From the NCBI RefSeq assembly GCF_000153465.1, contig NZ_CH672387.1:1081180-1145179 (forward strand): a DNA stretch of 64,000 nucleotides. Direction: 5' to 3'. Shown here piece after piece: positions 30,738-39,713 of this stretch. The stretch is from Aurantimonas manganoxydans SI85-9A1. Lineage in GTDB: Bacteria; Pseudomonadota; Alphaproteobacteria; Rhizobiales; Rhizobiaceae. Under the pieces are notes generated by a model. It made no database searches. It was given only the letters and a program-made list of their open reading frames with translations, and was not told where the DNA came from. Both the position numbers and the translations under genes were made by a program. Position 1 is the first letter of the stretch; each line of letters opens with the position of its first letter.

Positions 30738-32477
30738 TCATGCGTCCCACCGGACGTTTTGTCCGATCCAGTTGTCAAAGCTGGCCCGGCAAGTTTCTAG
30801 ATCCGGGACCTCGTACACCCACGGGCGGGGGCCGGTGCTGTGCGGCCGCTTCTTCGAAAGGGAAGGAAAAATCTGGTGCAGCGCTTTCCCGAACTGCTCC
30901 GCGCCCAACTGTCGCGCGTAGCGGTCGCTGGCGGTGGCTTGTCGGTAAAGGTCGTACAGTCTCCTACAACTGATCTCTGCAGGCCAGTCCGCGGAGGCGT
31001 CGAAGGCACCCTCCCGCAGGCAAGCGTGCAGCCATTTCGGCATCGATGGAAGCGAGTTCAGCTTTTGCTCGAGCAACGCCGTCGTGACAGGGGGTGATCG
31101 CGCGTCCACCGAAGAAAGGTCGAAACTCAGGAGGACGGCGAGCAAACCGGCCAATCCCCCGTTCGCCATCTCGGCCGCCAGCGCACCGAAATAATCGTGG
31201 TCCTGCTTGTTGCCGTCTCCGACATCGAAAACCGCCCAGCGGCGCTCGTCCTGCCCCGCCGGCACTACCCAGTCTTCATTGGAGGTAACCAGGAGCCTCG
31301 CGCAATCCTTCACGGGGAAGGGATCCACCCCTTTGGGTTCGACCATGCGTGTATCGCTGGTCACCAGGTTCTTCAGGGCGCCCTCGGAAGCCTTGTCGCC
31401 GGCCCAGAATGCTTCTTCGACCTGGATCAGCAGCGCGCGGCTGAGGTGCGCATTGAAATTGCCCACCAGTTGCCGGGGCTGTGCGACGGTGACGTAGTTG
31501 GCGGGAAACAGGGCGCCCACGTATTGCCCGACGATCGTTTTTCCCACGCCCCGCCCGCCGCCAAGTACGACAGCTACCCCGGGCTTCACGCCAGGCTGCT
31601 GAACCAACTGCGCGAACCAGCCCAGCAACCAGCGGAAGTTGTCCTCGTCGCCTCGGCAGACGTTGTCTCGTAAGTGAGCGAGGAAGCGGTCACAGCGGGC
31701 GGTCGGGTCGGGCTGCACCGAAAAGCCCTGCCAAAGATTGTAACTATCTGCGGGACAGCCGCCGGGTTCGAAGGCGACATTGGTGAACTGGCGCCGCTCA
31801 GGGCTACTCAGCCATAGGTCGAAGACGGGGGCGGATTTTTCGTTGATCACAACGCGGTCATTCGCGTGCCAGTCTCGGCGATCGCGCACACGGGCAAAAT
31901 TGACGATCATGCGCCCGTCGCGCCCGCGCTCTTCTGTGAGCACCAGCGTTTTTCCCCCCACGGTGACGACCGCCTGCGACTGGTTCAGACGCTCCACGGC
32001 GGAGAGGGCTGCATCCGGTTCTGGCAGCAGATAGACCGGGTCCGTAAGATCCGCTATTTCGAGCCAACCATCCGCGAGCATTTGCCGGACGAACGCCGCC
32101 CGGTCCCGGCCGTCGCAGTGCGCGTGCCGACAGTGGATCGTGAAGCCTTCGGCCTTCCCTTGACCTGCGTTGGTCACGAAGGTCGCACCGTCCATGCCCG
32201 GTTCAGTGTGTTCGTGCTCGAAGGGGCACAAAATGTGGTGGCGTACCTCCGAGACCCTGTTTGCGAACACGTCGGGGCGGCGCGCGTGGAGGGCTTCCAC
32301 GACAAGAAAACGCCGGCCGTAGCATCGGGACCATTCGATGATGTCCAGGACTTCCCCTGTCCGCGGATCGACATATTCAATGGCGGCAACGCGATCTGGA
32401 CGCGGTCTGCGAAGAAGCCGTGGAGCGTGACACGGCCTCGCCCGGCGGCAGGGTGCCCGCAAGAGCGTGTGCGTCAC
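30738..32477 (-). CDS. DUF5906-type SF3 helicase of a phage or satellite
   Basis: A replication helicase. The ATPase core lies at about residues 300-430: Walker A 'LGGGRGVGKTIVGQY', Walker B-like 'ALLIQVEEAFWAGD', and 'RLLVTSNEDWVVP', 'DERRWAVFDV', typical of superfamily 3/DUF5906 proteins of P4-like elements. A CHC2-like zinc segment ('CPFEHEHTEPG', 'HCRHAHCDG') lies near residues 88-118. The first 32 residues are Arg-rich and improbable; the only start (GTG at 32,477) has no ribosome binding site and overlaps the primase frame by about 100 bases. This suggests that primase and helicase were one chain now split by a frameshift, or joined by recoding. Confidence 0.8.
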   Translation of the reverse strand: MTHTLLRAPCRRARPCHAPRLLRRPRPDRVAAIEYVDPRTGEVLDIIEWSRCYGRRFLVVEALHARRPDVFANRVSEVRHHILCPFEHEHTEPGMDGATFVTNAGQGKAEGFTIHCRHAHCDGRDRAAFVRQMLADGWLEIADLTDPVYLLPEPDAALSAVERLNQSQAVVTVGGKTLVLTEERGRDGRMIVNFARVRDRRDWHANDRVVINEKSAPVFDLWLSSPERRQFTNVAFEPGGCPADSYNLWQGFSVQPDPTARCDRFLAHLRDNVCRGDEDNFRWLLGWFAQLVQQPGVKPGVAVVLGGGRGVGKTIVGQYVGALFPANYVTVAQPRQLVGNFNAHLSRALLIQVEEAFWAGDKASEGALKNLVTSDTRMVEPKGVDPFPVKDCARLLVTSNEDWVVPAGQDERRWAVFDVGDGNKQDHDYFGALAAEMANGGLAGLLAVLLSFDLSSVDARSPPVTTALLEQKLNSLPSMPKWLHACLREGAFDASADWPAEISCRRLYDLYRQATASDRYARQLGAEQFGKALHQIFPSLSKKRPHSTGPRPWVYEVPDLETCRASFDNWIGQNVRWDA

Positions 32478-33510
32478 ACGGCGCGCCGTGAAGGACGCGA
32501 GAGACCGGCTTCCGGCTCACGGGGAACCGGGGCAGGAGGAAGAGCCGTCCGGTGTTCGAGCAACTGACGTCGAACGGGATCCCAATAGCGTTCCCGACAG
32601 CGTGGTAGAGCCGGGTCCATTCCAACTCGGCTTCAGAGTGGCTGGGGTATTCAGCGGCCTTCCAAGGACGTGCAAGGCGAATGAAGACACGGAACTTCGG
32701 CAACGGTTGGTGCCGAAGAATGACTTCTGATCCCTCCGCACGATCGAACGCGGCGCCCTCGCAAGCGGCCGGCGCGCGAGCCTTCTTGCTGATGAGAAAC
32801 TCTTCGGCACCGACGTTCGGGTGTTCCGCGCACCAACTTTCCCACGCGCTCTTCTTAACGCGTGTCTCGGTCGTGAGGTGCGAATGGGTCGACGCGATGG
32901 CTGCCGTCCAGCCCTGGCGCGTAATAGCGTCTACGATGGCTTCGAGATTGGCGCCGCTATCAAAGTCCAAGGCCAGCACGTCGATGCTTTCGGCGTCCGC
33001 GTCGTCCCGTCTCGAGCCGGCGAAGATCGCGGGCGTGATGTACGCCCCGTCTTTTTCGCCGTGCTGGTGTCGCGTGACCATCCGGCAGAACTGCGCCCAC
33101 GTCATTGTCTGCGGCGAGGCTGTGTTGTCGCGTAGGTGCCCACCGAATGAAACGCTCACTGACGCATCGCCACCCGCTGGGGCGTCAGGGACGACGTCAA
33201 ACAACGTGACTTGCGCGAGCCAGGTGGCAAGCTTTCCAGTTGGTGCCGCCTGCCTCGAAAAGACGGCGTTGCTCTCGGAGTGCCCTGCGCCGAGCGCCCA
33301 CAGAATATCGGCATCGGCCCTATCCTTCGACAGGCCGGCATTCACCAGGCGCTCTTTTTCGCGGCGAATGGCTTCCAGCGCTACTTTGGTCACAGCTCCC
33401 GGTGCCGCGCCTGGAACCACGGCCGTCAGCGGCTTCGAGCACGCGGCCGCGCCCGTAGAGGAATTGGCGTCTGCTTGCGCAGGACGAATTTCTGTCGCAG
33501 AAAGACCCAT
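32377..33510 (-). CDS. Primase-type domain protein of the phage replication module
   Basis: A 377-residue protein from ATG 33,510. The central region has 'SIDVLALDFDSGANLEAIVDAI' (about 170-190; the DxD of primase-polymerase folds), 'AAIASTHSHLTTE' and 'PKFRVFIRLARPW' (about 270), then 'CSNTGRLFLLPRFP', a conserved order in the N-terminal parts of DUF5906-type primase-helicases. The last 30 residues ('SRSTASSQTASRSRC') look like out-of-frame sequence, and the helicase frame takes over in the same place. See the helicase entry. Confidence 0.65.
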   Translation of the reverse strand: MGLSATEIRPAQADANSSTGAAACSKPLTAVVPGAAPGAVTKVALEAIRREKERLVNAGLSKDRADADILWALGAGHSESNAVFSRQAAPTGKLATWLAQVTLFDVVPDAPAGGDASVSVSFGGHLRDNTASPQTMTWAQFCRMVTRHQHGEKDGAYITPAIFAGSRRDDADAESIDVLALDFDSGANLEAIVDAITRQGWTAAIASTHSHLTTETRVKKSAWESWCAEHPNVGAEEFLISKKARAPAACEGAAFDRAEGSEVILRHQPLPKFRVFIRLARPWKAAEYPSHSEAELEWTRLYHAVGNAIGIPFDVSCSNTGRLFLLPRFPVSRKPVSRVLHGAPCDAHALAGTLPPGEAVSRSTASSQTASRSRCRH

Positions 33511-33669
33511 CACAAAAGCCTATTTTTGCGGCGCCGTCGGATTGCCCCCGATGGCGTCGTTTTTGTTTCGGTTGACGACGGCTGCCCGGTTCCAGGCTGT
33601 GCGCGTCGTCGCTATGCTCGTGAGGGTCGGGTCGGGTGTTTGAAGTGGTCAGGCGCCGGTGCCGGGAAG

Positions 33670-34002
33670 TCAGGAGACGTTGGCCCAGCTAGAACGGGCT
33701 TCCTCGACGCGCTTGGCAACAGCCTGCCGGGTTCGGCCAGAAGGCGTCCAGGCTTCGGCATCCTGCATGAAGGAAATGAGGCTCGCGGTTTCGATCAGTG
33801 TCCGACCGCGCAAACGCTTCAAGGCGAGACGACCTTCAGCCGCTGCACCGTAAAGGGCCGCAATCGACACGCCGGTCAGCTTGGATCCATTCTGCATTGT
33901 CTGAAATGGCCGGTCGGACCAGGGAATGTCGGTAGTGCCGACGGTGGCCGCCAGCCACTTCGCTTTCGCCTCGGTGTTCTGCGCCTTCGCTGCGGTGCTC
34001 AT
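33670..34002 (-). CDS. Excisionase-like small DNA-binding protein
   Basis: A 110-residue protein. A helix-turn-helix with wing is visible at about 38-80 ('SKLTGVSIAALYGAAAEGRLALKRLRGRTLIETASLISFM'-type, split by turns), the layout of AlpA/Xis-like proteins. It lies between the primase and the integrase on the same strand, where excision and early regulators of phage satellites are usually found. Confidence 0.5.
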   Translation of the reverse strand: MSTAAKAQNTEAKAKWLAATVGTTDIPWSDRPFQTMQNGSKLTGVSIAALYGAAAEGRLALKRLRGRTLIETASLISFMQDAEAWTPSGRTRQAVAKRVEEARSSWANVS

Positions 34003-34094
34003 GTTCTTCCGTCCTCGCTGACGTTCTTGCGAGGCCGATCATGCCCGTGATGCCGCTGACTGTCTGTCGTTGTTCAGAACGGATTTCGTGACCA

Positions 34095-34646
34095 TTATCT
34101 CCGTTTGAGGCGCCGGGCCTTCCGCCGAAATGCGGCGAGCGCATTGGCTGCGGCCCGACGTTTCCGTGCGGCTTCCTTCTGCTTCTCTATAGCCGCGGCG
34201 AATTCGTCTCCGCTTAGACACTCGCGTATGCGCTGCCGCCGACTCTCGAACGCTTCGGTCGTTTCCTCAGGATCTGGCCAGCGACCGGGCATCCGCGACC
34301 GGCTTGGATCGCGAAGCCAAGCGCGAACGCGGTTCGCATCGTGTTCCTCAACCTTCCTCTGCGTGTAGCGAAACAGCTCGACGGCGAGGTCATATGCGAG
34401 GGTATAGGTGACGCCGGTCCACACAATTTTCGGCGAGTGCCCCGCCTCGCGATCAGTCGGTATTGCTGGTCCGCCGTTCTGAGCCAAAAGCTCCGGAGCG
34501 TGGCGCCTTGCAAGTTCATCGCGGCGAAGCAGGTTCATTACAATGTCGACTGCGGACGTACCGGCCTTCGTTCGCTGCGGCGGAGACGGTATATCTTCAA
34601 TGCCGTCGTCATCGCGAGTTGGCTCTGTATCGACTGGTCCAGTCAT
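34095..34646 (-). CDS. Hypothetical protein coupled to the integrase
   Basis: A 183-residue protein whose ATG overlaps the integrase stop (ATGA). It has an acidic N-terminus, a central helical region and an Arg/Lys-rich C-terminal coiled coil ('KQKEAARKRRAAANALAAFRRKARRLKRR' region, about 155-183). No family is recognised. The overlap implies translational coupling and a possible accessory role in integration or regulation. Confidence 0.55.
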   Translation of the reverse strand: MTGPVDTEPTRDDDGIEDIPSPPQRTKAGTSAVDIVMNLLRRDELARRHAPELLAQNGGPAIPTDREAGHSPKIVWTGVTYTLAYDLAVELFRYTQRKVEEHDANRVRAWLRDPSRSRMPGRWPDPEETTEAFESRRQRIRECLSGDEFAAAIEKQKEAARKRRAAANALAAFRRKARRLKRR

Positions 34647-35974
34647 TCGGCCGCCTCGGCAAACGCCGGCCCGCTCCCCATCGTCAGCATTGCCCGGCGC
34701 GCCAGTTCCTCGCTGGCATCGACAATGTAGGCGCTGTAGTGCGCCTCGATCATTGCCACGCTGGTATCGTGGAGGCTGGCGACAAGCCGCACAGGCAGTC
34801 CGGCACGCAGTCCTCTCAGGATGGATGTGTGGCGAAGGGAGTAGGGGACGACGCTGGCCGACAAGCCGGCAGCCTTTCTCGTTGCGGCCCAGGGCCGGGC
34901 CATCTCGCTATCTTTCCACGAGCGCCGGCCGACGCGCTCCCATTCCGCGCCCGCGACTTGCTTCATATGCCGGCGGGTAAGAAGCGCCTCATCGAGGGGC
35001 CTACCGTCCAAGGCGGGGCGGAGCCGTGCGATCGTCTCCGAGGATAGCGGAACCGCAATCCTGCCGACCGTCGCGGCCTTCTTTCCCTTCTTCGATCGCG
35101 GGACCATTACGCGGCCGTTCGTGACCTGGAGATCGGCGACACGAATATCGGCAACCTGAGAGTATCGGGCGCCGGTTGCCGCCAGCATGAGAACGAGCCG
35201 GCCGAAGTCGCCATCTTCGTCCACGGCGAACGCCGCATCGATCAGTGCGGCAACTTCGTCGTCGGTGAGGAATTGCTTTCGGGCATTCGACTGCGCCGGC
35301 ATCGCCTTCGTTCCGACCCGGATCTCGCCGGGCAAATGGGCGGGCAGTTCGCGCCGGTGCTTTTCGGCTGCAGCGTTCAGGGCCGCACGGAAGTCGTTCA
35401 GGAGCCGGTTGACCGTCGAAGGGCTGATAGACGGCCGGCTGTCGCTGCTGATTTTCTCGGCGTCCGGCTCGGCGATGGGAAGACGGTCGCGCCAGGCTTC
35501 GATCGTTGAAGCGCGCAGCTTCTGCAAGGGCAAGTCGGCGAGCCTCTTGTCTGAAAGAACATGCCGCGCCAGCCTGCGCTGTGCGCCGGTGCCATCCTTC
35601 GCGTTGCGTCGGATCCGCGCCGCTGTATACGCCGCGATCGCCGATCTGACCGTCGGTGCCGTGTGTGAACCGCCGGCATCTGTGGCGGCGGCGATGGCTT
35701 CGTATTGCTGGCGGCTCCAGGCTAGGGTCTCGGCGACAGCGGCGCGGAACGTCATTCCCGCATCGGCGCCTTTGTCGTCGCCCGGGCCAATACGGCCTTC
35801 AACGCGCCGGCCGTCGATCACAACCTTTCCGATCCAAACGCCGGGACCGGATGCCGATTTGCGATAGCCCAGGCTGACGCCGCCGCGTCCGCCACCGACG
35901 CCGGTCCAGTATGGGTTCTTGCGGGGTGCGAGGCGCGCCCGCTTGGCGGGTGTGTCAGTTTCTGCAGAAGGCAT
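34643..35974 (-). CDS. Tyrosine site-specific integrase
   Basis: A 443-residue phage-type integrase. The catalytic domain is at about 205-425: first Arg in 'AATGARYSQVADIRVADL', 'SLRHTSILRGLRAG' (HxxR), and the tyrosine in 'HDTSVAMIEAHYSAYI'. N-terminal DNA-binding domains precede it, with 'VNRLLNDFRAALNAAAEKHRRELP'. The start lies 150 bases from the tRNA-Glu attachment remnant and points away from it, the standard arrangement of an element integrated into a tRNA gene. Confidence 0.92.
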   Translation of the reverse strand: MPSAETDTPAKRARLAPRKNPYWTGVGGGRGGVSLGYRKSASGPGVWIGKVVIDGRRVEGRIGPGDDKGADAGMTFRAAVAETLAWSRQQYEAIAAATDAGGSHTAPTVRSAIAAYTAARIRRNAKDGTGAQRRLARHVLSDKRLADLPLQKLRASTIEAWRDRLPIAEPDAEKISSDSRPSISPSTVNRLLNDFRAALNAAAEKHRRELPAHLPGEIRVGTKAMPAQSNARKQFLTDDEVAALIDAAFAVDEDGDFGRLVLMLAATGARYSQVADIRVADLQVTNGRVMVPRSKKGKKAATVGRIAVPLSSETIARLRPALDGRPLDEALLTRRHMKQVAGAEWERVGRRSWKDSEMARPWAATRKAAGLSASVVPYSLRHTSILRGLRAGLPVRLVASLHDTSVAMIEAHYSAYIVDASEELARRAMLTMGSGPAFAEAAE

Positions 35975-36061
35975 CGCTTGTCCCTATCATCCCACAGACC
36001 GTCCCACAGAGACGCGGGTGAGGTGTCTGACGATGATAGCACCGGCGGCGGCCTGAAGCCA

Positions 36062-36082
36062 TGCATAACAGGGTGTTATGCA
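36062..36082. repeat. Palindrome between integrase and attachment site
   Basis: TGCATAACA and TGTTATGCA are perfect 9-base arms around GGG. It lies 88 bases upstream of the integrase start and 43 bases from the tRNA remnant. It could be an integrase or excisionase arm site, or an operator. Confidence 0.5.
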
Positions 36083-36124
36083 CGTCACCTGCGTCAGCCG
36101 GGGAAGGCCTGCGCCGCAGGGTTT

Positions 36125-36171
36125 GCCCTCTCACGGCGCAAACAGGGGTTCGATTCCCCTTGGGCGTACCA
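36125..36171 (+). other. Attachment-site remnant: 3' half of tRNA-Glu(CTC)
   Basis: From the anticodon stem onward this is the 3' half of a tRNA-Glu: loop CTCTCAC with anticodon CTC, stem GGCGC, variable AAAC, T-arm AGGGG-TTCGATT-CCCCT, acceptor strand TGGGCGT, A and CCA. The 5' side does not fit: bases before the loop (TTGCC) cannot fully pair with GGCGC, and no D-arm or acceptor 5' strand lies upstream. So the element carried its own 3' end for the intact tRNA, now to the left of the window, and left this displaced copy at the right junction. The right end of the island is therefore at about 36,171. Confidence 0.8.
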
Positions 36172-36432
36172 CTCCCCCTGTCGGGTGGTTGCAGTGTTTG
36201 CCGGTTTCCAATCTACAAACATTTTCCTTGCAGCATTATCGGTGGCCGAGCGGCGTTTGACGTTTCCGGGTGCTGACCGGCGCCTTGCTTGTTCAGGGCT
36301 TGATCGATCTGGCCGGCGCTTCCCGCTCTCGTGTCCGGGCGCGCCAGTTCGTCGCTCGCTGACGTGGGCGGCGGCGTGGTAGGACGCTGTCTGTATCGTC
36401 ATCGCAACGGGGAAAACCGATTGTCCGCAGCC

Positions 36433-36810
36433 ATGGGCCGGAAGATTCTCACACTGGCACTCGCCCTGTGCCTCACCACGACGGTCGCCTCGGCCCAGAA
36501 GCCGGTCGCCAGCATCGAGGCGCAGGTGAAGCGGTGCTGGACCTCGCCGTCGGCACAGAAGGCCACCTCGGTCCGGCCCATCACCTTCGTCCTGCAACTC
36601 GCGCCCGACGCAGATCTCGTGAAGGCCAGCACCGACTACGTGCCGGCGAATGCCGTCGAACGGACGCTGCGGGACGCGGCGGTCAGGGCGATGAAGCGCT
36701 GCCTGCCGTTGCGTGCCCCGGACGCGCCCTATGAGGAGTGGAAGGAAACGCGGGTGACCTTTGAGATGGAGAAGGCCTCGGGCACATCGCAGTTCGAACT
36801 GCCGGACTGA
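36433..36810 (+). CDS. Secreted hypothetical protein
   Basis: A 125-residue protein with a clear signal peptide ('MGRKILTLALALCLTTTVASAQ', cleavage after about residue 22). The mature part has 'VKRCWTSP' and 'VRAMKRCLPLR', two cysteines that may pair, a pattern seen in small TonB C-terminal-like periplasmic proteins of this group. First chromosomal gene to the right of the island. A TTG at 36,421 with GGGG upstream is an alternative start. Confidence 0.6.
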   Translation: MGRKILTLALALCLTTTVASAQKPVASIEAQVKRCWTSPSAQKATSVRPITFVLQLAPDADLVKASTDYVPANAVERTLRDAAVRAMKRCLPLRAPDAPYEEWKETRVTFEMEKASGTSQFELPD

Positions 36811-36912
36811 TGCCGGCGATGCGGCCTGCCGGTTTGCCCGATGCGGCGAACGGCGATACGCCATCCGCCCCGGGCGCTGTTGCGCTCCTTTCCGACTGGT
36901 CAGACGCCTCCC

Positions 36913-37734
36913 ATGCCGGTTTCGCTTTCCACCATCGCCATCGACGACCCGTCCGATCCGCGGGTCGAGCCGTTTCGCAATGTGCGCGACCGCGATCTCG
37001 TCGGCCGTGAGGGCTTCATCGCCGAGGGCACGGTGGTGCTCGACCAGCTTCTGGTGTCGCGGCGCTTCCGGCCGACATCGCTGCTGATCCTGCGCAACAG
37101 GCTGGCCGGACTGGCCGAGCGGCTGGCGCGGTTTCCGGGCGATGCGCCCATCCATGTGGCGGACCAGGCGGTGTTCGACGGCATTGCCGGCTTTGCCGTG
37201 CATCGCGGCGTGCTGGCCCATGGGGCGGAGCGCGGAGCACGGCCGTCGGCGGCGGACACCATCGCCGCGGCCGGGGGGCGGCCGATCATCATCGCCGTCG
37301 GCCTCTCCAACCACGACAATCTCGGTGCGATCTTCCGCAATGCGGCGGCGTTCGGCGCCGGTGCGGTGCTCTGCGACACGACCAGTTGCCATCCGCTCTA
37401 CCGCAAGGCGCTGCGGGTGTCGGTGGGCACGGCCCTGACGGTGCCCTGGTGCCGGGAGGGGACGGGCGAAAGCCTCGTCGCGGCGTGCCGGGCGGCGGGC
37501 TACCGCGTCCTCGCGCTGTCGCCGGCCGGCGAGACGCCGCTGGCCGGGCTGGTGACGGCGGGGCGCACGGCGCTGTGCCTCGGCGCCGAAGGGCAGGGGC
37601 TGTCGCCGGACCTGATGCGCGCGGTCGAGACCGTGCGGATCGAGATGGCGCCGGGGCTCGACAGCCTGAATGTCGCGACCTCGGCGGCGATCGTCCTGCA
37701 CCGGTTGTTTGCCGGAGAGGGCACGGCGGCTTAG
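36913..37734 (+). CDS. TrmH/SpoU-family RNA methyltransferase
   Basis: A 273-residue SPOUT-class 2'-O-methyltransferase. The substrate-binding N-terminal domain includes 'RDRDLVGREGFIAEGTVVLDQLL'. The knot region motifs are 'GLSNHDNLGAIFRNAAAFGAGAV' (motif 1, about 138-160), 'LCLGAEGQGLSPDLM' (motif 2, about 220) and 'LDSLNVATSAAIVLHRL' (motif 3, about 247). It methylates a ribose in rRNA or tRNA using AdoMet. Which base is modified cannot be told. It begins 102 bases after the secreted protein. Confidence 0.9.
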   Translation: MPVSLSTIAIDDPSDPRVEPFRNVRDRDLVGREGFIAEGTVVLDQLLVSRRFRPTSLLILRNRLAGLAERLARFPGDAPIHVADQAVFDGIAGFAVHRGVLAHGAERGARPSAADTIAAAGGRPIIIAVGLSNHDNLGAIFRNAAAFGAGAVLCDTTSCHPLYRKALRVSVGTALTVPWCREGTGESLVAACRAAGYRVLALSPAGETPLAGLVTAGRTALCLGAEGQGLSPDLMRAVETVRIEMAPGLDSLNVATSAAIVLHRLFAGEGTAA

Positions 37735-37831
37735 CGGGGCGCCAAGGGCCAAGGGCCGAGATGCCGGATGGTGGATCGGCGGCGCGCGGGGCGGCTGGTC
37801 TTTCAGGCGGTGATGCGCTTGCAGGCGCGAG

Positions 37832-38965
37832 CTACTCGGCGGCCTGTCCGCTGGTCTTCGATTCCTCGGCGCGCAGGCGCCGGACCCGACCGGCCAGCGT
37901 CGGGCGCCCGCTCTCGGCGGTGCCGGTCTGGCCGGAATCGTCGGCAGCCAGAATGCGCTCGATGACGGAATCGGGGCCTTCGGCCTTGCCGGTCAGGTGG
38001 ATCACCCGTGCGGCGATGTCGCTGATGCGTTCGCGCAGGGCTTCCTCGTCGTCGTCCTCGCCCAGCGGATGGGCCGGCAGGTCGAGATGTTCTTCCAGCT
38101 GGCGGCGCACGGCCTCGGCGCTGACCGGGGCAGCGGCAGCCACGACCGAAGCCCGGTCGATGTCGTCCGGGGATGTGTCGTGCGACCGGGTCGCCTGCGG
38201 CAGAACGGTGTCAGCCGCGTCGTCGAGACTGTCCGGCCGCCGGCGTGCAGCGACAGGCGCTCGTCCTGGTCGGCAAGGCGCGCGGTGAGGCGGATGATCT
38301 TTTCCTCGAGCTTGCGGGCGGTCGCCTTTTCTTCTGCAGCTGCGTCGAGGACCGACCTGGCTGCGCAGGCGGTCGATCGCATTGTCGCGCTCGCGGCCGA
38401 TGCGCTCCTGCGAGCGGACCTCGTCCTGGGCTTCTTCCAGCCGGGTCTCCAGCGACACGATGCTCAGCTTGCGGTCCTCGGCGATGCCGGTCAGGTCGCG
38501 GAAGCGATCGGAAAGGGCGTTCATCTCCTCGGTGCGCAGGTCGAGGTCGTGAATTGTCTCGCGCAGCTCTTCCTCGAGCTTGCGATAGTCCTGCTCGCGG
38601 GCCTCCAGGGCCGCGGAGAGCTCCTTCAGATCGGCGACGTTCTGGGCGACTGTCTCGGTGAGGACGCGGTTGCGACCGCGCAGATCGGCGTTCTCGACCG
38701 CGACGCGGCCGGCCTCGGCGCGCTCCAGCGCGGCCTTCTCGCGGACGGCATGCGCCTCCATCTCGCGGCGCCGGGATTCCATGGCGGCCTGGGCGCGGAC
38801 ATGGTCGTAGCTGGCGCGAATCTCGTTGGCGCTGACGGGAATCGTCGCCTCGAACTCGCGACGGGCCAGTCGCTTGGCGCGGCGCCAGACGATCGGCGAC
38901 ACGAGCAGGGCGATCAGGGCAGCGGCCAAAAAGCCGAACAGGAATATCAGGCCGGAGGCGATCAT
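37832..38965 (-). CDS. Membrane-anchored coiled-coil protein with a paired frameshift
   Basis: A 377-codon frame with one N-terminal membrane helix (residues 4-26) and a long coiled coil (about 75-200). Between about 38,355 and 38,235 the frame turns into an improbable 'RRSCRRKGDRPQARGKDHPPHRAPCRPG'-like stretch, while the neighbouring frame reads perfect coiled coil ('AEEKATARKLEEKIIRLTARL', 'ADQDERLSLHAGG'). After that the first frame makes sense again ('LDDAADTVLPQATRSHD'). Two compensating indels about 120 bases apart explain this; they may be real or sequencing errors. The role is unknown; possibly envelope or division related. Confidence 0.6.
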   Translation of the reverse strand: MIASGLIFLFGFLAAALIALLVSPIVWRRAKRLARREFEATIPVSANEIRASYDHVRAQAAMESRRREMEAHAVREKAALERAEAGRVAVENADLRGRNRVLTETVAQNVADLKELSAALEAREQDYRKLEEELRETIHDLDLRTEEMNALSDRFRDLTGIAEDRKLSIVSLETRLEEAQDEVRSQERIGRERDNAIDRLRSQVGPRRSCRRKGDRPQARGKDHPPHRAPCRPGRAPVAARRRPDSLDDAADTVLPQATRSHDTSPDDIDRASVVAAAAPVSAEAVRRQLEEHLDLPAHPLGEDDDEEALRERISDIAARVIHLTGKAEGPDSVIERILAADDSGQTGTAESGRPTLAGRVRRLRAEESKTSGQAAE

Positions 38966-39122
38966 GGGGACCTACGCTGGGGGCTTTCGGATACCCTTAT
39001 AACGCACGAAGCGACAATAGGGGCCGAGGCCCGGGCTTTTCGGTGCGCGATTCACGGTCCGGTATGGTCATCGGGCAACGCTTGCGGCGGCCGGGCTGAC
39101 CGGCCGCCGCGCGGTGATGGGC

Positions 39123-39713
39123 TCAGAAGGGATTCCAGGTCGGCATCGGGGTCAGCTTGAGATAGCCGAGATTGACGCCGAGACGGGCGCCGACGCCGGT
39201 CTTGATCGGCACCAGCACGATGTTGTCGCGGGTCAGCACCGTCATGCCGAGGCCGCCGACCAGATAGGCACTGCCCGACACGCCGCCGAAGCGGCCATAG
39301 ACGGCTTCCACCGAGGGCAGGTCGTAGACCAGCATCATGGTGCGGGCGCCATCGCCGCCGACATCGAAGCCGAGCGAGGGGCCCTGCCAGAAGATGCGGT
39401 GCTCGCCGGCATTCTTGGTGAAGAGCGTGCCCTCGCCGAAGCGCAGGCCGCCGAAGAAGGCGCCGGCGGCTTCCTCGCCGAGGATGTAGCCGTTCGGCAG
39501 GCCGAACTTCTTGAAGGCCTGCTCGACGACCTGGGCGAGGCTGCCGGAGGTGGTGCCGAAGAATTTATGGCCGGTGGCGATGACCTCGTCGGTGTTGTAG
39601 CCGCTGGTGCCGGCCTGGGCGTGAGCGGGAGATGCAGCGCCGAAGCCTGCGACGAGGAATGCGGTGGCGGCAGCGAAGAGGAGACTGCGGACCGCCCCTG
39701 TAATGGCATTCAT
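39123..39713 (-). CDS. eipA: DUF1134 periplasmic protein (EipA-like)
   Basis: A 196-residue protein with a signal peptide (cleavage after 'SPAHAQA', about residue 33) and a DUF1134 body: 'GYILGEEAAGAFFGGLRFGEGTLFTK', 'IFWQGPSLGFDVGGDGARTMMLVY' and 'GVGARLGVNLGYLKLTP' regions, a beta-barrel fold related to SYLF domains. In Brucella the member EipA supports envelope integrity and is controlled by CtrA; the ctrA gene is 1.6 kb away here. AAAGGAAC precedes the ATG. Confidence 0.8.
   Translation of the reverse strand: MNAITGAVRSLLFAAATAFLVAGFGAASPAHAQAGTSGYNTDEVIATGHKFFGTTSGSLAQVVEQAFKKFGLPNGYILGEEAAGAFFGGLRFGEGTLFTKNAGEHRIFWQGPSLGFDVGGDGARTMMLVYDLPSVEAVYGRFGGVSGSAYLVGGLGMTVLTRDNIVLVPIKTGVGARLGVNLGYLKLTPMPTWNPF

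Noticed and set aside
30397-30750. 117-codon minus-strand ORF
   Set aside because: It is the translation of the iteron-like repeats and spacer ('TVWT', 'QTVQTVQ'), has no ribosome binding site and no domain.
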